Part shown: positions 7,699 to 13,765 of the stretch, one piece after another
Numbering within the stretch: position 1 is the first letter of the stretch
Layout: each line of letters opens with the position of its first letter
Origin: a virus
Strand: one strand, 5' to 3'
Length of the DNA: 22,714 nucleotides
IMG/VR virus record: IMGVR_UViG_3300021590_000027
Coordinates: 1 to 22,714 of that record
Program-made: the position numbers and the translations under genes
Notes under the pieces: generated by a model
Seen by the model: only the letters and a program-made list of their open reading frames with translations
Told to the model about the DNA's origin: nothing
Databases searched by the model: none

Positions 7699-8073
7699 AT
7701 GGAAGGAACTGAAGGCGAGAAGAAAGAAATGGTTTTGATTTTCCACAGGGACAACAAGGGAAATGACATTGCTCGGTTACCTAACGGTAAGATAGTCCTT
7801 CATCACAGAAAGGACACGTGTCCAGTCGTGGAAGGGATTGAATACAAGTGTCTCGTAGAGGAAAAAGAACATTGGTGTTTTGCTTGGATTGAGGGACCAG
7901 TTTATTATCCCAGAATTATAGTAAAGTCGGACAGAAGCTGCATAGGAATGGAAAAGAGTAAAACAAGAAGACTCTATCCTGATGTATATGCAGCCATAAA
8001 TGACTTAAAGAACAGGACGAATCAGTCCTACATTCTGTTAATCGTTAATGAGGAGGTTCAAAATGGAAATTAA
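7699..8073 (+). CDS. Hypothetical protein (124 aa), beta-rich N-terminal half
   Basis: 124 residues. AGGAGGTG lies about 12 bases before the ATG, a slightly long spacing. The N-terminal half alternates strands and turns (GNDIARLPNGKIVLHH and EGIEYKCLVEEKEHWCFAWI), which would suit a small OB or SH3-like barrel; the C-terminal half contains YPDVYAAINDLKN and is probably helical. Four cysteines are scattered, without a clear metal site. No family is recognised. It overlaps the ClpP-like gene by 11 bases, so the two are translationally coupled. Confidence 0.7.
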   Translation: MEGTEGEKKEMVLIFHRDNKGNDIARLPNGKIVLHHRKDTCPVVEGIEYKCLVEEKEHWCFAWIEGPVYYPRIIVKSDRSCIGMEKSKTRRLYPDVYAAINDLKNRTNQSYILLIVNEEVQNGN

Positions 8074-8662
8074 AGAAAAGGAAGCAGAGGAAGAAGGAAA
8101 GTTTGCTTGTCTGGATGACTTCTTGAGGTATCAAGACCTGAAGGATGGAATAATTCACATCACTGGAGAGTTGAGTAATTTCAGGGCAAGAGACTTAGCT
8201 TTGTTTTGGGGTGAAATAAAAAGAAGATTTAAAGCAGGGGACACTCTTACCGTTTATCTGGATTCCGAAGGTGGTGAGGTCCACGGTGCTTTTGCGATAT
8301 ACGACGCTTTGCGAAGAATATCTAAAGAGGGCGTAAAAATCAGAATTATAGTGGAGGGTTTGGCAGCAAGTGCTGCTGCTATGATTGTTCTTCAAGCTGG
8401 AGACGAACGAATATCTCGTCCTCATGCGACATTCCTCTTACACGAACCAAAAAGATGGGTATTCTTCAATTCAGAGTCAACTTCTCAGCTTGAGAACGAA
8501 GTCACAGAAATGAACAGGATTACGGATTTGATAGTGAAAATCTTAGCTGACCGTTGTGGTAAGACGGAAGAAGAGGTGAGAGAAACCATACGACTTAGGG
8601 AAGTGTGGATGTCTCCCGAAGACGCTAAGGAGTGGGGATTAATAGACAAAATTGAAGAATAG
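8063..8662 (+). CDS. ClpP-like serine protease (S14-type)
   Basis: 199 residues from the ATG at 8063, set by AGGAGG at 8051-8056; an in-frame start at 8048 precedes this site. The ClpP/crotonase fold is clear: VYLDSEGGEVHGAFAIYDAL (oxyanion-side glycine motif), GLAASAAAMI with nucleophile S103, and HATFLLHEP with H127. The C-terminal element VWMSPEDAKEWGLIDKI matches the ClpP 'fMs..EA.eyGLiD' region. The residue aligned with the catalytic Asp (RD in ClpP) is Glu180. In tailed viruses ClpP-like enzymes often serve as prohead maturation proteases beside portal and capsid genes. Here it lies among nucleotide-metabolism genes, so it may instead remodel host or viral proteins. No ClpX-like ATPase is nearby. 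Confidence 0.88.
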   Translation: MEIKEKEAEEEGKFACLDDFLRYQDLKDGIIHITGELSNFRARDLALFWGEIKRRFKAGDTLTVYLDSEGGEVHGAFAIYDALRRISKEGVKIRIIVEGLAASAAAMIVLQAGDERISRPHATFLLHEPKRWVFFNSESTSQLENEVTEMNRITDLIVKILADRCGKTEEEVRETIRLREVWMSPEDAKEWGLIDKIEE

Positions 8663-8672
8663 GAGGAGAGTC

Positions 8673-8996
8673 ATGGAGTCAGTAGATAGACACTTGGAAT
8701 TGATTCGTAGTATGATTCAACACAAGAATGAAATGTATGGTGACGCATTCCACAAGACATGGGAAGAGTATGGATTACGCTCTGTTTGCATTCGACTCAC
8801 AGATAAGATATGTCGTCTGAAGAACTTAGAGAAGAAGGACCTCCATAAGAACTTCCCCGCTATCTGGGATACGCTCAGTGACATCATCGGCTATTCTCTA
8901 TTGGCTCTCACAGAGTTGGAAGAGGAAGATAAGAAAATCTTACAGCTTGAGCGAGAGAAACGTAGGACTCACTTCTTGACTGAACCCAGACATTAA
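8673..8996 (+). CDS. DUF1599/Nmad1-like protein (nucleotide-modification-associated, MazG-like helical fold)
   Basis: 107 residues; the start at 8673 is fixed by AGGAGG at 8661-8666. The sequence matches the pattern I associate with DUF1599 ('nucleotide modification associated domain 1'): KNEMYGDAF (K18 to F26), IRLTDKICRLKNL (40-52) and DTLSDIIGYSLLALTEL (66-82), with paired acids D66/D70 like the ExxD metal site of all-alpha NTP pyrophosphatases. The C-terminus is a charged helix. Family members are phage-encoded and are thought to act on nucleotides or base modification. This copy follows the ClpP-like gene and precedes the class III reductase genes, fitting a dNTP-pool role. The family call is from memory; the exact activity is unknown. 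Confidence 0.65.
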   Translation: MESVDRHLELIRSMIQHKNEMYGDAFHKTWEEYGLRSVCIRLTDKICRLKNLEKKDLHKNFPAIWDTLSDIIGYSLLALTELEEEDKKILQLEREKRRTHFLTEPRH

Positions 8997-9012
8997 TATT
9001 TGCGATATAACA
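8996..9012. promoter_or_regulatory. Copy A of a shared intergenic element (possible promoter/operator)
   Basis: ATATTTGCGATATAACA lies just after the DUF1599-like gene, in the 127-base gap before the next gene. It aligns with copies at 12490-12506 and 12551-12567 with consensus about ATATYTKCGATRTAM. The left flank ATTAATATTTGC (8992-9003) is also an imperfect inverted repeat (11/12) of GCAAATATGAAT at 9071-9082. It may hold a TATA-like box or a regulator site. Orientation and function are not proven. Confidence 0.35.
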
Positions 9013-9123
9013 CAATTTTATACTCAGGACATAGAATTACATAACCGTCATTAAAACATTTTGTTCTCGTGCAAATATGAATGTCTGATGCAAAATTTAA
9101 GAGTGATGTAGGAGGTAAGTCTT

Positions 9124-9297
9124 ATGGGCATTATTGATATTATCTTGGATGTCTTTGAGGATGCGATGGATGCAGAAGCAGAACTTCAAGTGAAGAACGA
9201 CGAAGACCCGGTCAAACATTTTAAGGTTAAGGAAAAGCTACGTAAGCAATACCTCCGTAAACTCAGATTCTTACTTTGTGATGTAATGGAAGAATGA
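9124..9297 (+). CDS. Small hypothetical helical protein (57 aa)
   Basis: 57 residues with GGAGGT at 9111-9116, 7 bases before the ATG. The first part is acidic and amphipathic (IIDIILDVFEDAMDAEAEL); the second is basic (KHFKVKEKLRKQYLRKLRFL), so it probably forms a helical hairpin. No family recognised. It is the first gene after the 127-base untranslated gap carrying the shared element, so it may lead a transcription unit with nrdD and nrdG. Confidence 0.65.
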   Translation: MGIIDIILDVFEDAMDAEAELQVKNDEDPVKHFKVKEKLRKQYLRKLRFLLCDVMEE

Positions 9298-9302
9298 AGT
9301 CC

Positions 9303-9328
9303 TTAATTATTAATAATATTAATTATAT
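9303..9328. promoter_or_regulatory. AT-rich dyad element upstream of nrdD
   Basis: The 43 bases before nrdD are almost pure A/T up to the ribosome site. They contain ATTAAT-AAT-ATTAAT (9309-9323), a self-complementary hexamer repeated with 3-base spacing. This could be a TATA-type promoter or repressor site giving nrdDG separate control. It does not resemble the bacterial NrdR box. Low confidence, because A/T-rich DNA forms such dyads by chance. Confidence 0.3.
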
Positions 9329-9340
9329 AGGAGGATGATT

Positions 9341-11047
9341 ATGAACATAGAAAAATTCCTAACAGGTGGAAACGTGGTGGACGTGAATGCGAACTATTCT
9401 CCTGATATAGCAAACGTTAGGAAACAATTAGCCTCTGGAGCTGAGTTAGTCTTCAATAAAGAACTCATATCGGAATGGTTTGATAGAGGACGAGAAATAT
9501 TAGGACGACATGGTAAGGAAATTTACATTCATGACCTTTCAAAGAACATCTTAATGCCATATTGTTATAGCATAAGTGTTGAGCCTATTCTTGCAGAGGG
9601 TTTAACATATTATCCTCACTTTAAGAGTAAGCCACCAAAGAGACTGGATTCCTTCATAGCACAGTTGATTGAGTTCACGTCATACGTAGCCAACAGGACA
9701 AGGGGAGCGATAGGCATTCCTGATCTCATATTAGGATTAACTTATTTCGTAAAGAAGGAGGGTGCAATTTCTCTTAATGAGTACAGACTCACAGACTATC
9801 GTTTCAGGAATGAACTTCAGCGATTATTCTACTCCTTCAATCAACACCTTCGGCAAGGCGCAGAGTCTCTTTATACCAACATATCGTTCTTTGATTCCTA
9901 TTATCTGGCTCATCTATTCAATAAGAATTCTTGGGGACTCGACATAGATGAATTATCCGCTGTTCAGTCAGCAGTCATGAGATGGCATACAAGGGAAGTT
10001 GAGACTCAAATGCTGAGATTCCCAGTTATCACTGCAGCTCTCAAGGTTAAAAACAAAAAGATTCAGGACGAAGAATTCCTTGAATTTGCAGTCAAACAAA
10101 ACCTTCATCACACAATGTACAACTTCTTAGTCTTACCACACCTTGATGCCATCGCCTCTTGTTGTCGATTGATCTCCTCGAAAAAGCCGTTCTTCAACTC
10201 CTATGGTTCTGGTGGTGTTCAAATAGGTTCGCATCAAGTTGTGAGTCTCAATCTTCCAGGAATCTATCTAAGATACCCAGATACGTTTGAAGAGCGTATA
10301 AAAGAGAATCTTCAGCTTGCTAAGGAGTTTCTCGATTGGCACAGAAAACTTCTTGAAGAATATCAGTATCTTGATGCCACGTTTGAGTTAGGGCTTCGAT
10401 CATTGCGAAGGATGTATTCAACGATTGGTATCATAGGTCTTTGGGACCTCAAGCAATTGATAGGCTTGACTTATTCTTGGGATGATTTGGAAAACCTCCT
10501 AAAGGAGATTCGTCGTGTAATCGATAGTTGGGAAGGATTTTACAATTGTGAGTTAGTTCCAGCAGAGTCGGCTGCAATCTCTCTCTATGACACAGACAAA
10601 GCATACGCAGAAAAACATCAGAAGGACAAAAGCAAATACTATGAAAACGGAAGAATGTATTCCAATCAGATTGTATCTCCTTGGGTGGAAATGTCCCTTG
10701 GAGAACGCGTAGAGATAACAGGAAGATTTTCAAAGTTCTTTGATGGTGGACAAATGATGTTCGTAAATGTTCCTTCAGTGTTCCAGAATGTACATCAGAT
10801 GAGGAAAATAATAGAAGCAATAGTCAAGAAAGAAGTACCATACTTTGCATTTGATAATTACCTGTCCCGTTGTCTTAAACATAATCATCTGACGTTAGGA
10901 GACGTAGACGCCTGTCCTATCTGTGGTAGTAAGGATATTCTCAAGTTTAGACGGATAGTTGGCTACTTTGTGGAACAATCTAATATGCACGAAAGACGAC
11001 TGAGAGACTTGCCTTATAGAAAAGTTGACAAGACGGATTGGATATGA
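9341..11047 (+). CDS. nrdD: Anaerobic (class III) ribonucleoside-triphosphate reductase
   Basis: 568 residues; the ATG at 9341 has GGAGG 6 bases upstream (the ATG at 9335 abuts it). It reduces ribonucleotides to deoxyribonucleotides using a glycyl radical in oxygen-free cells. Visible: IYIHDLSKNILMPYC with C75; ASCCRLIS with C274/C275 followed by GSHQVVSLNLP; the PAESAA element (407-412); and a C-terminal metal site CLKH (511-514) with CPIC (525-528). The glycyl-radical loop RRIVGYF has Gly541. The N-terminal ATP-cone (about 90 residues) of E. coli-type NrdD is absent, so dATP feedback may be lost. The adjoining activase gene excludes a pyruvate formate-lyase type. It implies an anaerobic host and would supply dNTPs for PolB. 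Confidence 0.92.
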   Translation: MNIEKFLTGGNVVDVNANYSPDIANVRKQLASGAELVFNKELISEWFDRGREILGRHGKEIYIHDLSKNILMPYCYSISVEPILAEGLTYYPHFKSKPPKRLDSFIAQLIEFTSYVANRTRGAIGIPDLILGLTYFVKKEGAISLNEYRLTDYRFRNELQRLFYSFNQHLRQGAESLYTNISFFDSYYLAHLFNKNSWGLDIDELSAVQSAVMRWHTREVETQMLRFPVITAALKVKNKKIQDEEFLEFAVKQNLHHTMYNFLVLPHLDAIASCCRLISSKKPFFNSYGSGGVQIGSHQVVSLNLPGIYLRYPDTFEERIKENLQLAKEFLDWHRKLLEEYQYLDATFELGLRSLRRMYSTIGIIGLWDLKQLIGLTYSWDDLENLLKEIRRVIDSWEGFYNCELVPAESAAISLYDTDKAYAEKHQKDKSKYYENGRMYSNQIVSPWVEMSLGERVEITGRFSKFFDGGQMMFVNVPSVFQNVHQMRKIIEAIVKKEVPYFAFDNYLSRCLKHNHLTLGDVDACPICGSKDILKFRRIVGYFVEQSNMHERRLRDLPYRKVDKTDWI

Positions 11048-11790
11048 GAGAAATTAACTTTGGAGGAACTGTACTCTCGACGATTGACTGGAGAGGATTG
11101 AACTCTCTTGTCTTATTCTTGAGAGGCTGTCCTCTCCGCTGTCTTTATTGTCAGAATTTCAAATTGTTTCAAGAACCTAACTATGTTCCCTTAGAGGACG
11201 TGAAGTCTCAAACAGAAAAGGAATTAGATTTTGTTGATGCCTTAGTCTTTTCTGGTGGAGAGCCAACTCTTCACGAAGAATTCATAGAAGAAATTGGAAC
11301 GTGGATGCACAATGCAAATAAGTTAGTAGGCATTCAGACAAATGGCTACTTCGCCTCAAGCATCAAAAGAGTTTTGAAATCTGGAGTTATAGATAAAGTC
11401 TTCTTGGATGTCAAAGCTCCTCTTAGAAATAACCCGTTGTGGTTCAAGGTAACTCAAGTTAGCAATGTAGAAAAATCTGTACGGAGTACACTTTCTTCAT
11501 GTAAAAATTCAAACACTCCTCTTCAAGTTCAGACCACCGTCTTCAAGAGGTTGGTGGGTGAAGAGGAAGTCCTTCAAATAGCAGAAGAACTCGATAACCT
11601 CAAATTCAATGGGGAATACGTGATTCAACAAGGACTATGGGATAACGTTCCCCGTTATGGACGCAAACTCATAAAGAAGGAAGACGAATTTACTCCTGAA
11701 GAATTAAGAATAATTGGGAAGAAGATTAAGGAACAATTCTCATTTCCCGTATATATTAGAACAAGAGAGGGTGAAGAACTTATAGAATGA
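11044..11790 (+). CDS. nrdG: Anaerobic ribonucleotide reductase activating protein (radical SAM)
   Basis: 248 residues from the ATG at 11044, which overlaps the nrdD stop (ATGA); the in-frame TTG at 11038 is less likely. The radical-SAM motif CPLRCLYC (C29, C33, C36) binds a [4Fe-4S] cluster and S-adenosylmethionine, and is followed by VFSGGEPTL (the GGE motif), VGIQTNGY and KVFLDVKAP. The enzyme abstracts hydrogen from the NrdD glycine to make the active radical. It resembles the longer archaeal/thermophile activase form rather than the roughly 155-residue E. coli NrdG. Coupling to nrdD strongly supports the assignment. The stop overlaps the next start by 4 bases. Confidence 0.92.
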   Translation: MREINFGGTVLSTIDWRGLNSLVLFLRGCPLRCLYCQNFKLFQEPNYVPLEDVKSQTEKELDFVDALVFSGGEPTLHEEFIEEIGTWMHNANKLVGIQTNGYFASSIKRVLKSGVIDKVFLDVKAPLRNNPLWFKVTQVSNVEKSVRSTLSSCKNSNTPLQVQTTVFKRLVGEEEVLQIAEELDNLKFNGEYVIQQGLWDNVPRYGRKLIKKEDEFTPEELRIIGKKIKEQFSFPVYIRTREGEELIE

Positions 11791-11948
11791 TACTCAAATG
11801 TAATGATTGTGAATTGGCGATAAGCATTCGAGAAGAAGGAGATTATATTGTGTTAAGTGAAACCGAGAGACTCCCAAAAAGATTACTCACGAAGAGTGGG
11901 ATATTGAATTGTCCTTTCTGCAAGAAAATAATGGAGATAGAAGAATGA
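11787..11948 (+). CDS. Zinc-ribbon microprotein 1 of a tandem pair (53 aa)
   Basis: 53 residues starting in the nrdG stop (ATGA). CNDC (5-8) and CPFC (42-45) form a four-Cys zinc ribbon with a beta-rich middle (DYIVLSETERL). Its layout parallels the next gene (first CxxC at 5-8, second CxPxC-type pair near 37-45, same length), so the two look like tandem duplicates that diverged. Co-translation with nrdG suggests a role in the same expression unit, but nothing shows a direct link to reductase function. Confidence 0.7.
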   Translation: MILKCNDCELAISIREEGDYIVLSETERLPKRLLTKSGILNCPFCKKIMEIEE

Positions 11949-12106
11949 TAGTTGAATGTAAAGCTTGTGGAAAAGTTTTTGGAGTAGTCCTTAAGGAGAA
12001 AGAGGGTGAAGTCACACTCAAGAAAGTTTCATACCTAAAAATGAAATGTCCCTATTGTGGTGAAGAAATAGAGTGGGGAAAACCAAAGAATGAGAAAGAA
12101 CTATAA
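11945..12106 (+). CDS. Zinc-ribbon microprotein 2 of a tandem pair (53 aa)
   Basis: 53 residues starting in the stop of its upstream paralogue (ATGA). CKACGKVFG (C5, C8) and CPYCGEE (C37, C40) form a classic zinc ribbon, closer to the canonical CPxCG form than the upstream copy. The tail is charged (WGKPKNEKEL). The start at 11945 is preferred over an earlier in-frame one because it is the ATGA-coupled start. Likely nucleic-acid- or protein-binding; function unknown. Confidence 0.75.
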   Translation: MIVECKACGKVFGVVLKEKEGEVTLKKVSYLKMKCPYCGEEIEWGKPKNEKEL

Positions 12107-12134
12107 ATTGGAAAGATGAGGAGGATGAAGAAAA

Positions 12135-12293
12135 ATGCTTTCAAAGAAGGAAACTGAATATCTTGATAGATCTTTTGACGCCTTCCTTCGGGAAGTACAA
12201 GAACGATTTCATCTTACTCCCAAGGAAGTTCTTCGGGAGTTAGATATTCGTTTGTCAATTCTACTTTCAAAATATGGATATGGAGGAGAATAA
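12135..12293 (+). CDS. Small hypothetical helical protein (52 aa)
   Basis: 52 residues with AGGAGG about 9 bases before the ATG. Helical, with ETEYLDRSFDAFLREVQERF followed by a second helix, LTPKEVLRELDIRLSILLSK. No family recognised. Its stop abuts the next ATG, so translation is coupled to the small membrane protein that follows. Confidence 0.6.
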   Translation: MLSKKETEYLDRSFDAFLREVQERFHLTPKEVLRELDIRLSILLSKYGYGGE

Positions 12294-12467
12294 ATGCTCG
12301 AAAGAATCAAGAATGTGATTGGAAAAATTGATCAGTTGATAGACAAATGGACCTTCCGGGTAATTGATGTATTCTTAGCGATAACCTTTGTGACTATCGT
12401 GCTCTTCTTCTGTTTCACAGTCCTATTCTTTGTTTACTTTCTATTCACTCACTACATTCCATTGTAG
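12294..12467 (+). CDS. Single-pass membrane microprotein (57 aa)
   Basis: 57 residues starting right after the previous stop, with GGAGG about 8 bases upstream. Residues 1-24 are charged and helical; residues about 25-52 are a long hydrophobic segment (VFLAITFVTIVLFFCFTVLF and on), one transmembrane helix. Net positive charge before the helix suggests an N-in orientation. It is the first of three such microproteins within 900 bases. Holin, membrane anchor or exclusion roles are possible; the sequence does not decide. Confidence 0.65.
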   Translation: MLERIKNVIGKIDQLIDKWTFRVIDVFLAITFVTIVLFFCFTVLFFVYFLFTHYIPL

Positions 12468-12489
12468 TTAAATTCTTCACCAGATGCAC

Positions 12490-12506
12490 ATATCTTCGAT
12501 ATACGC
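12490..12506. promoter_or_regulatory. Copy B of the shared intergenic element
   Basis: ATATCTTCGATATACGC lies in the 104-base untranslated gap after a membrane microprotein gene. It matches copy A (8996-9012) at most positions, and its core TTCGATATACGCGAA ends in a short TTCG/CGAA inverted repeat. It sits 61 bases upstream of copy C. Possible promoter or operator, unproven. Confidence 0.35.
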
Positions 12507-12550
12507 GAATTTATCTGCTCGTCCTATATTTCACTATTCACCAAACAATA

Positions 12551-12567
12551 ATATTTCGATGTACTGC
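12551..12567. promoter_or_regulatory. Copy C of the shared element; possible leaderless promoter
   Basis: ATATTTCGATGTACTGC lies immediately before the ATG at 12572, which has no ribosome binding site. The AATAATATTT stretch (12547-12556) is about 20-25 bases upstream of the ATG, where an archaeal TATA box would stand for a leaderless transcript. The ATG itself is inside GCAAATATGAA (12566-12576), a sequence also present at 9071-9081. Confidence 0.4.
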
Positions 12568-12571
12568 AAAT

Positions 12572-12760
12572 ATGAAGAAGTTAGAATTAGAAGGTTTGGA
12601 GGACGATAGGATAATAGTCGAGTTGTTTGATGATAATTCTGTCGAAATAACAGCAATAGACGTGGATGGAGACAAATCAGGTCATATCTTTTTGTATCGA
12701 ACGGAGTGGGAACAGATTATGGCTTATCTCATTAGCACCAAGTTGAATTCGGAGGTATGA
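12572..12760 (+). CDS. Small acidic hypothetical protein (62 aa)
   Basis: 62 residues, without a Shine-Dalgarno site and just downstream of a TATA-like stretch, so it may be translated from a leaderless message. It is beta-rich and acidic at first (DDRIIVELFDDNSVEITAID and GHIFLYRTEW), with a short helix at the end. No family recognised. Its stop lies just after an internal GGAGGT that serves the next gene. It probably starts the unit running to 14392. Confidence 0.6.
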   Translation: MKKLELEGLEDDRIIVELFDDNSVEITAIDVDGDKSGHIFLYRTEWEQIMAYLISTKLNSEV

Positions 12761-12762
12761 AG

Positions 12763-12927
12763 ATGGAATTGAAATGGAGTTTAGGAGAACCTGAGTGTGA
12801 ACTTGTCTTTCAAATAGGCAAGATATATCCTACACATGTTATATGCACTCTCTACGAACAAAATGTTCTTGGAGAAAAACGTTTTGTAGAACAAAAGACT
12901 TTTAAATTGGTGGAGGTCAAGAAATGA
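12763..12927 (+). CDS. Small hypothetical protein (54 aa)
   Basis: 54 residues. The start at 12763 is chosen because GGAGGT at 12751-12756 is 6 bases upstream; the ATG at 12757 abuts that site. Predicted mostly beta (CELVFQIGKIYPTHVICTLY), with a basic C-terminus. No family recognised. It ends in an ATGA overlap with the next microprotein. Confidence 0.55.
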   Translation: MELKWSLGEPECELVFQIGKIYPTHVICTLYEQNVLGEKRFVEQKTFKLVEVKK

Positions 12928-13043
12928 AAAGGAACTATTTGTGGAGAGTGATAAACGAAAATATTATATCGTTTAAGGTCTGGTTCACCTGCTGGATTGC
13001 AGGTGCAATAATCAGTCTTCTAATACTATTCTTCCTACGATGA
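12924..13043 (+). CDS. Single-pass membrane microprotein (39 aa)
   Basis: 39 residues with GGAGGT at 12912-12917 and an ATGA overlap with the previous gene. A short positively charged head (MKRNYLWR) is followed by a hydrophobic helix, VWFTCWIAGAIISLLILFFL, reaching the C-terminus. It overlaps the next start by 4 bases. Function unknown; a small membrane effector or lysis-related role is only a possibility. Confidence 0.55.
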   Translation: MKRNYLWRVINENIISFKVWFTCWIAGAIISLLILFFLR

Positions 13044-13162
13044 TGAACATGAAGGTGGATGTAATTGAGACCTTAGCTTTTACGGCAATTTATATTTTTA
13101 TGATTGCAGTGATTGCTCTTCCATTTCTTATCCTAATCTATAATCGGTTCTTTTCCCAATAA
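13040..13162 (+). CDS. Single-pass membrane microprotein (40 aa)
   Basis: 40 residues, starting in an ATGA overlap with the preceding microprotein. A short head with MNMKVDVIE precedes a hydrophobic helix, AFTAIYIFMIAVIALPFLIL, and a short tail. There is no ribosome site of its own, so it depends on coupling. It pairs with the upstream gene, as two-component membrane systems (for example holin pairs) often do, but sequence gives no further support. Confidence 0.5.
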   Translation: MMNMKVDVIETLAFTAIYIFMIAVIALPFLILIYNRFFSQ

Positions 13163-13173
13163 CAGAGGCAGAA

Positions 13174-13764
13174 ATGTTATCAGATGCTGAAATTCTTGAG
13201 GAAATGAAGAGGGGAAACATAGTGATCGAACCATTCAGGGAAGAACAGCTTAATCCCAACAGTTATGACGTAAGACTTGGTGAATACTACGCAGTCGAGT
13301 TCCCTTACTCACAAGTACTCGATCCTTACAATAAGTATCTTGTAGAAAAACATTGGAAAATTAGGAGGGCTACTGATCGCATAATCATTCGTCCTGGAGA
13401 GACCATCCTCGCTCATACTCAGGAAGTCATAGGAGGAAGGGGAAACATAGCGAGCAAAATGAATGCAAGAAGCTCACTCGGAAGACTCGGTATATCGGTA
13501 TGCAAATGTGCTGGATTTGGGGATGTAGGTTTCATAAACAAATGGACTATGGAAATCACTAATCACTTACCCTCAACATCGGTAGTCCTTTACGTAGGGA
13601 TGCGGGTTGCTCAAATCTCCTTCTTTAGGACAGGCATAGTCCTTCACGAGTACAAAGGCAAGTACGGTCAAGAAGAGTGGAAACCTGAAGACATGCTCCC
13701 TAAGATGTGGAAGGACTACGAACTTCATGATGATAAATATAAAGGTTTGATTAGGAGGGATTGA
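13174..13764 (+). CDS. dcd: dCTP deaminase (Dcd/dUTPase family)
   Basis: 196 residues. The N-terminus MLSDAEILEEMKRGNIVIEP with NPNSYDVRLG is diagnostic for Dcd. The active site shows ARSSLGRLGI (R99, S100, S101), then GFGDVGF and WTMEITN with catalytic Glu127, and GMRVAQISFF. It deaminates dCTP to dUTP; some archaeal forms also hydrolyse dUTP to dUMP, the thymidylate precursor. Which form this is cannot be settled by eye. It complements the viral NrdD/NrdG in controlling pyrimidine dNTPs. GAGG lies about 6 bases before the ATG, and the next gene starts 1 base after its stop. Confidence 0.92.
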   Translation: MLSDAEILEEMKRGNIVIEPFREEQLNPNSYDVRLGEYYAVEFPYSQVLDPYNKYLVEKHWKIRRATDRIIIRPGETILAHTQEVIGGRGNIASKMNARSSLGRLGISVCKCAGFGDVGFINKWTMEITNHLPSTSVVLYVGMRVAQISFFRTGIVLHEYKGKYGQEEWKPEDMLPKMWKDYELHDDKYKGLIRRD

Positions 13765-13765
13765 T

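Noticed and set aside
8992-9082. Inverted repeat in the gap read as a transcription terminator
   Set aside because: The arms are 67 bases apart and no T-tract follows, so a stable terminator hairpin is unlikely; a regulatory reading is kept instead.
9762-9947. Small plus-strand frame inside nrdD
   Set aside because: It lies wholly within strongly conserved nrdD coding sequence in another frame and lacks a ribosome site.
9341-11047. Pyruvate formate-lyase-type glycyl radical enzyme instead of NrdD
   Set aside because: The PAES element, the CxxH...CxxC metal site before the glycine loop and the linked activase fit NrdD, and the glycine loop near a short C-terminus differs from PFL.
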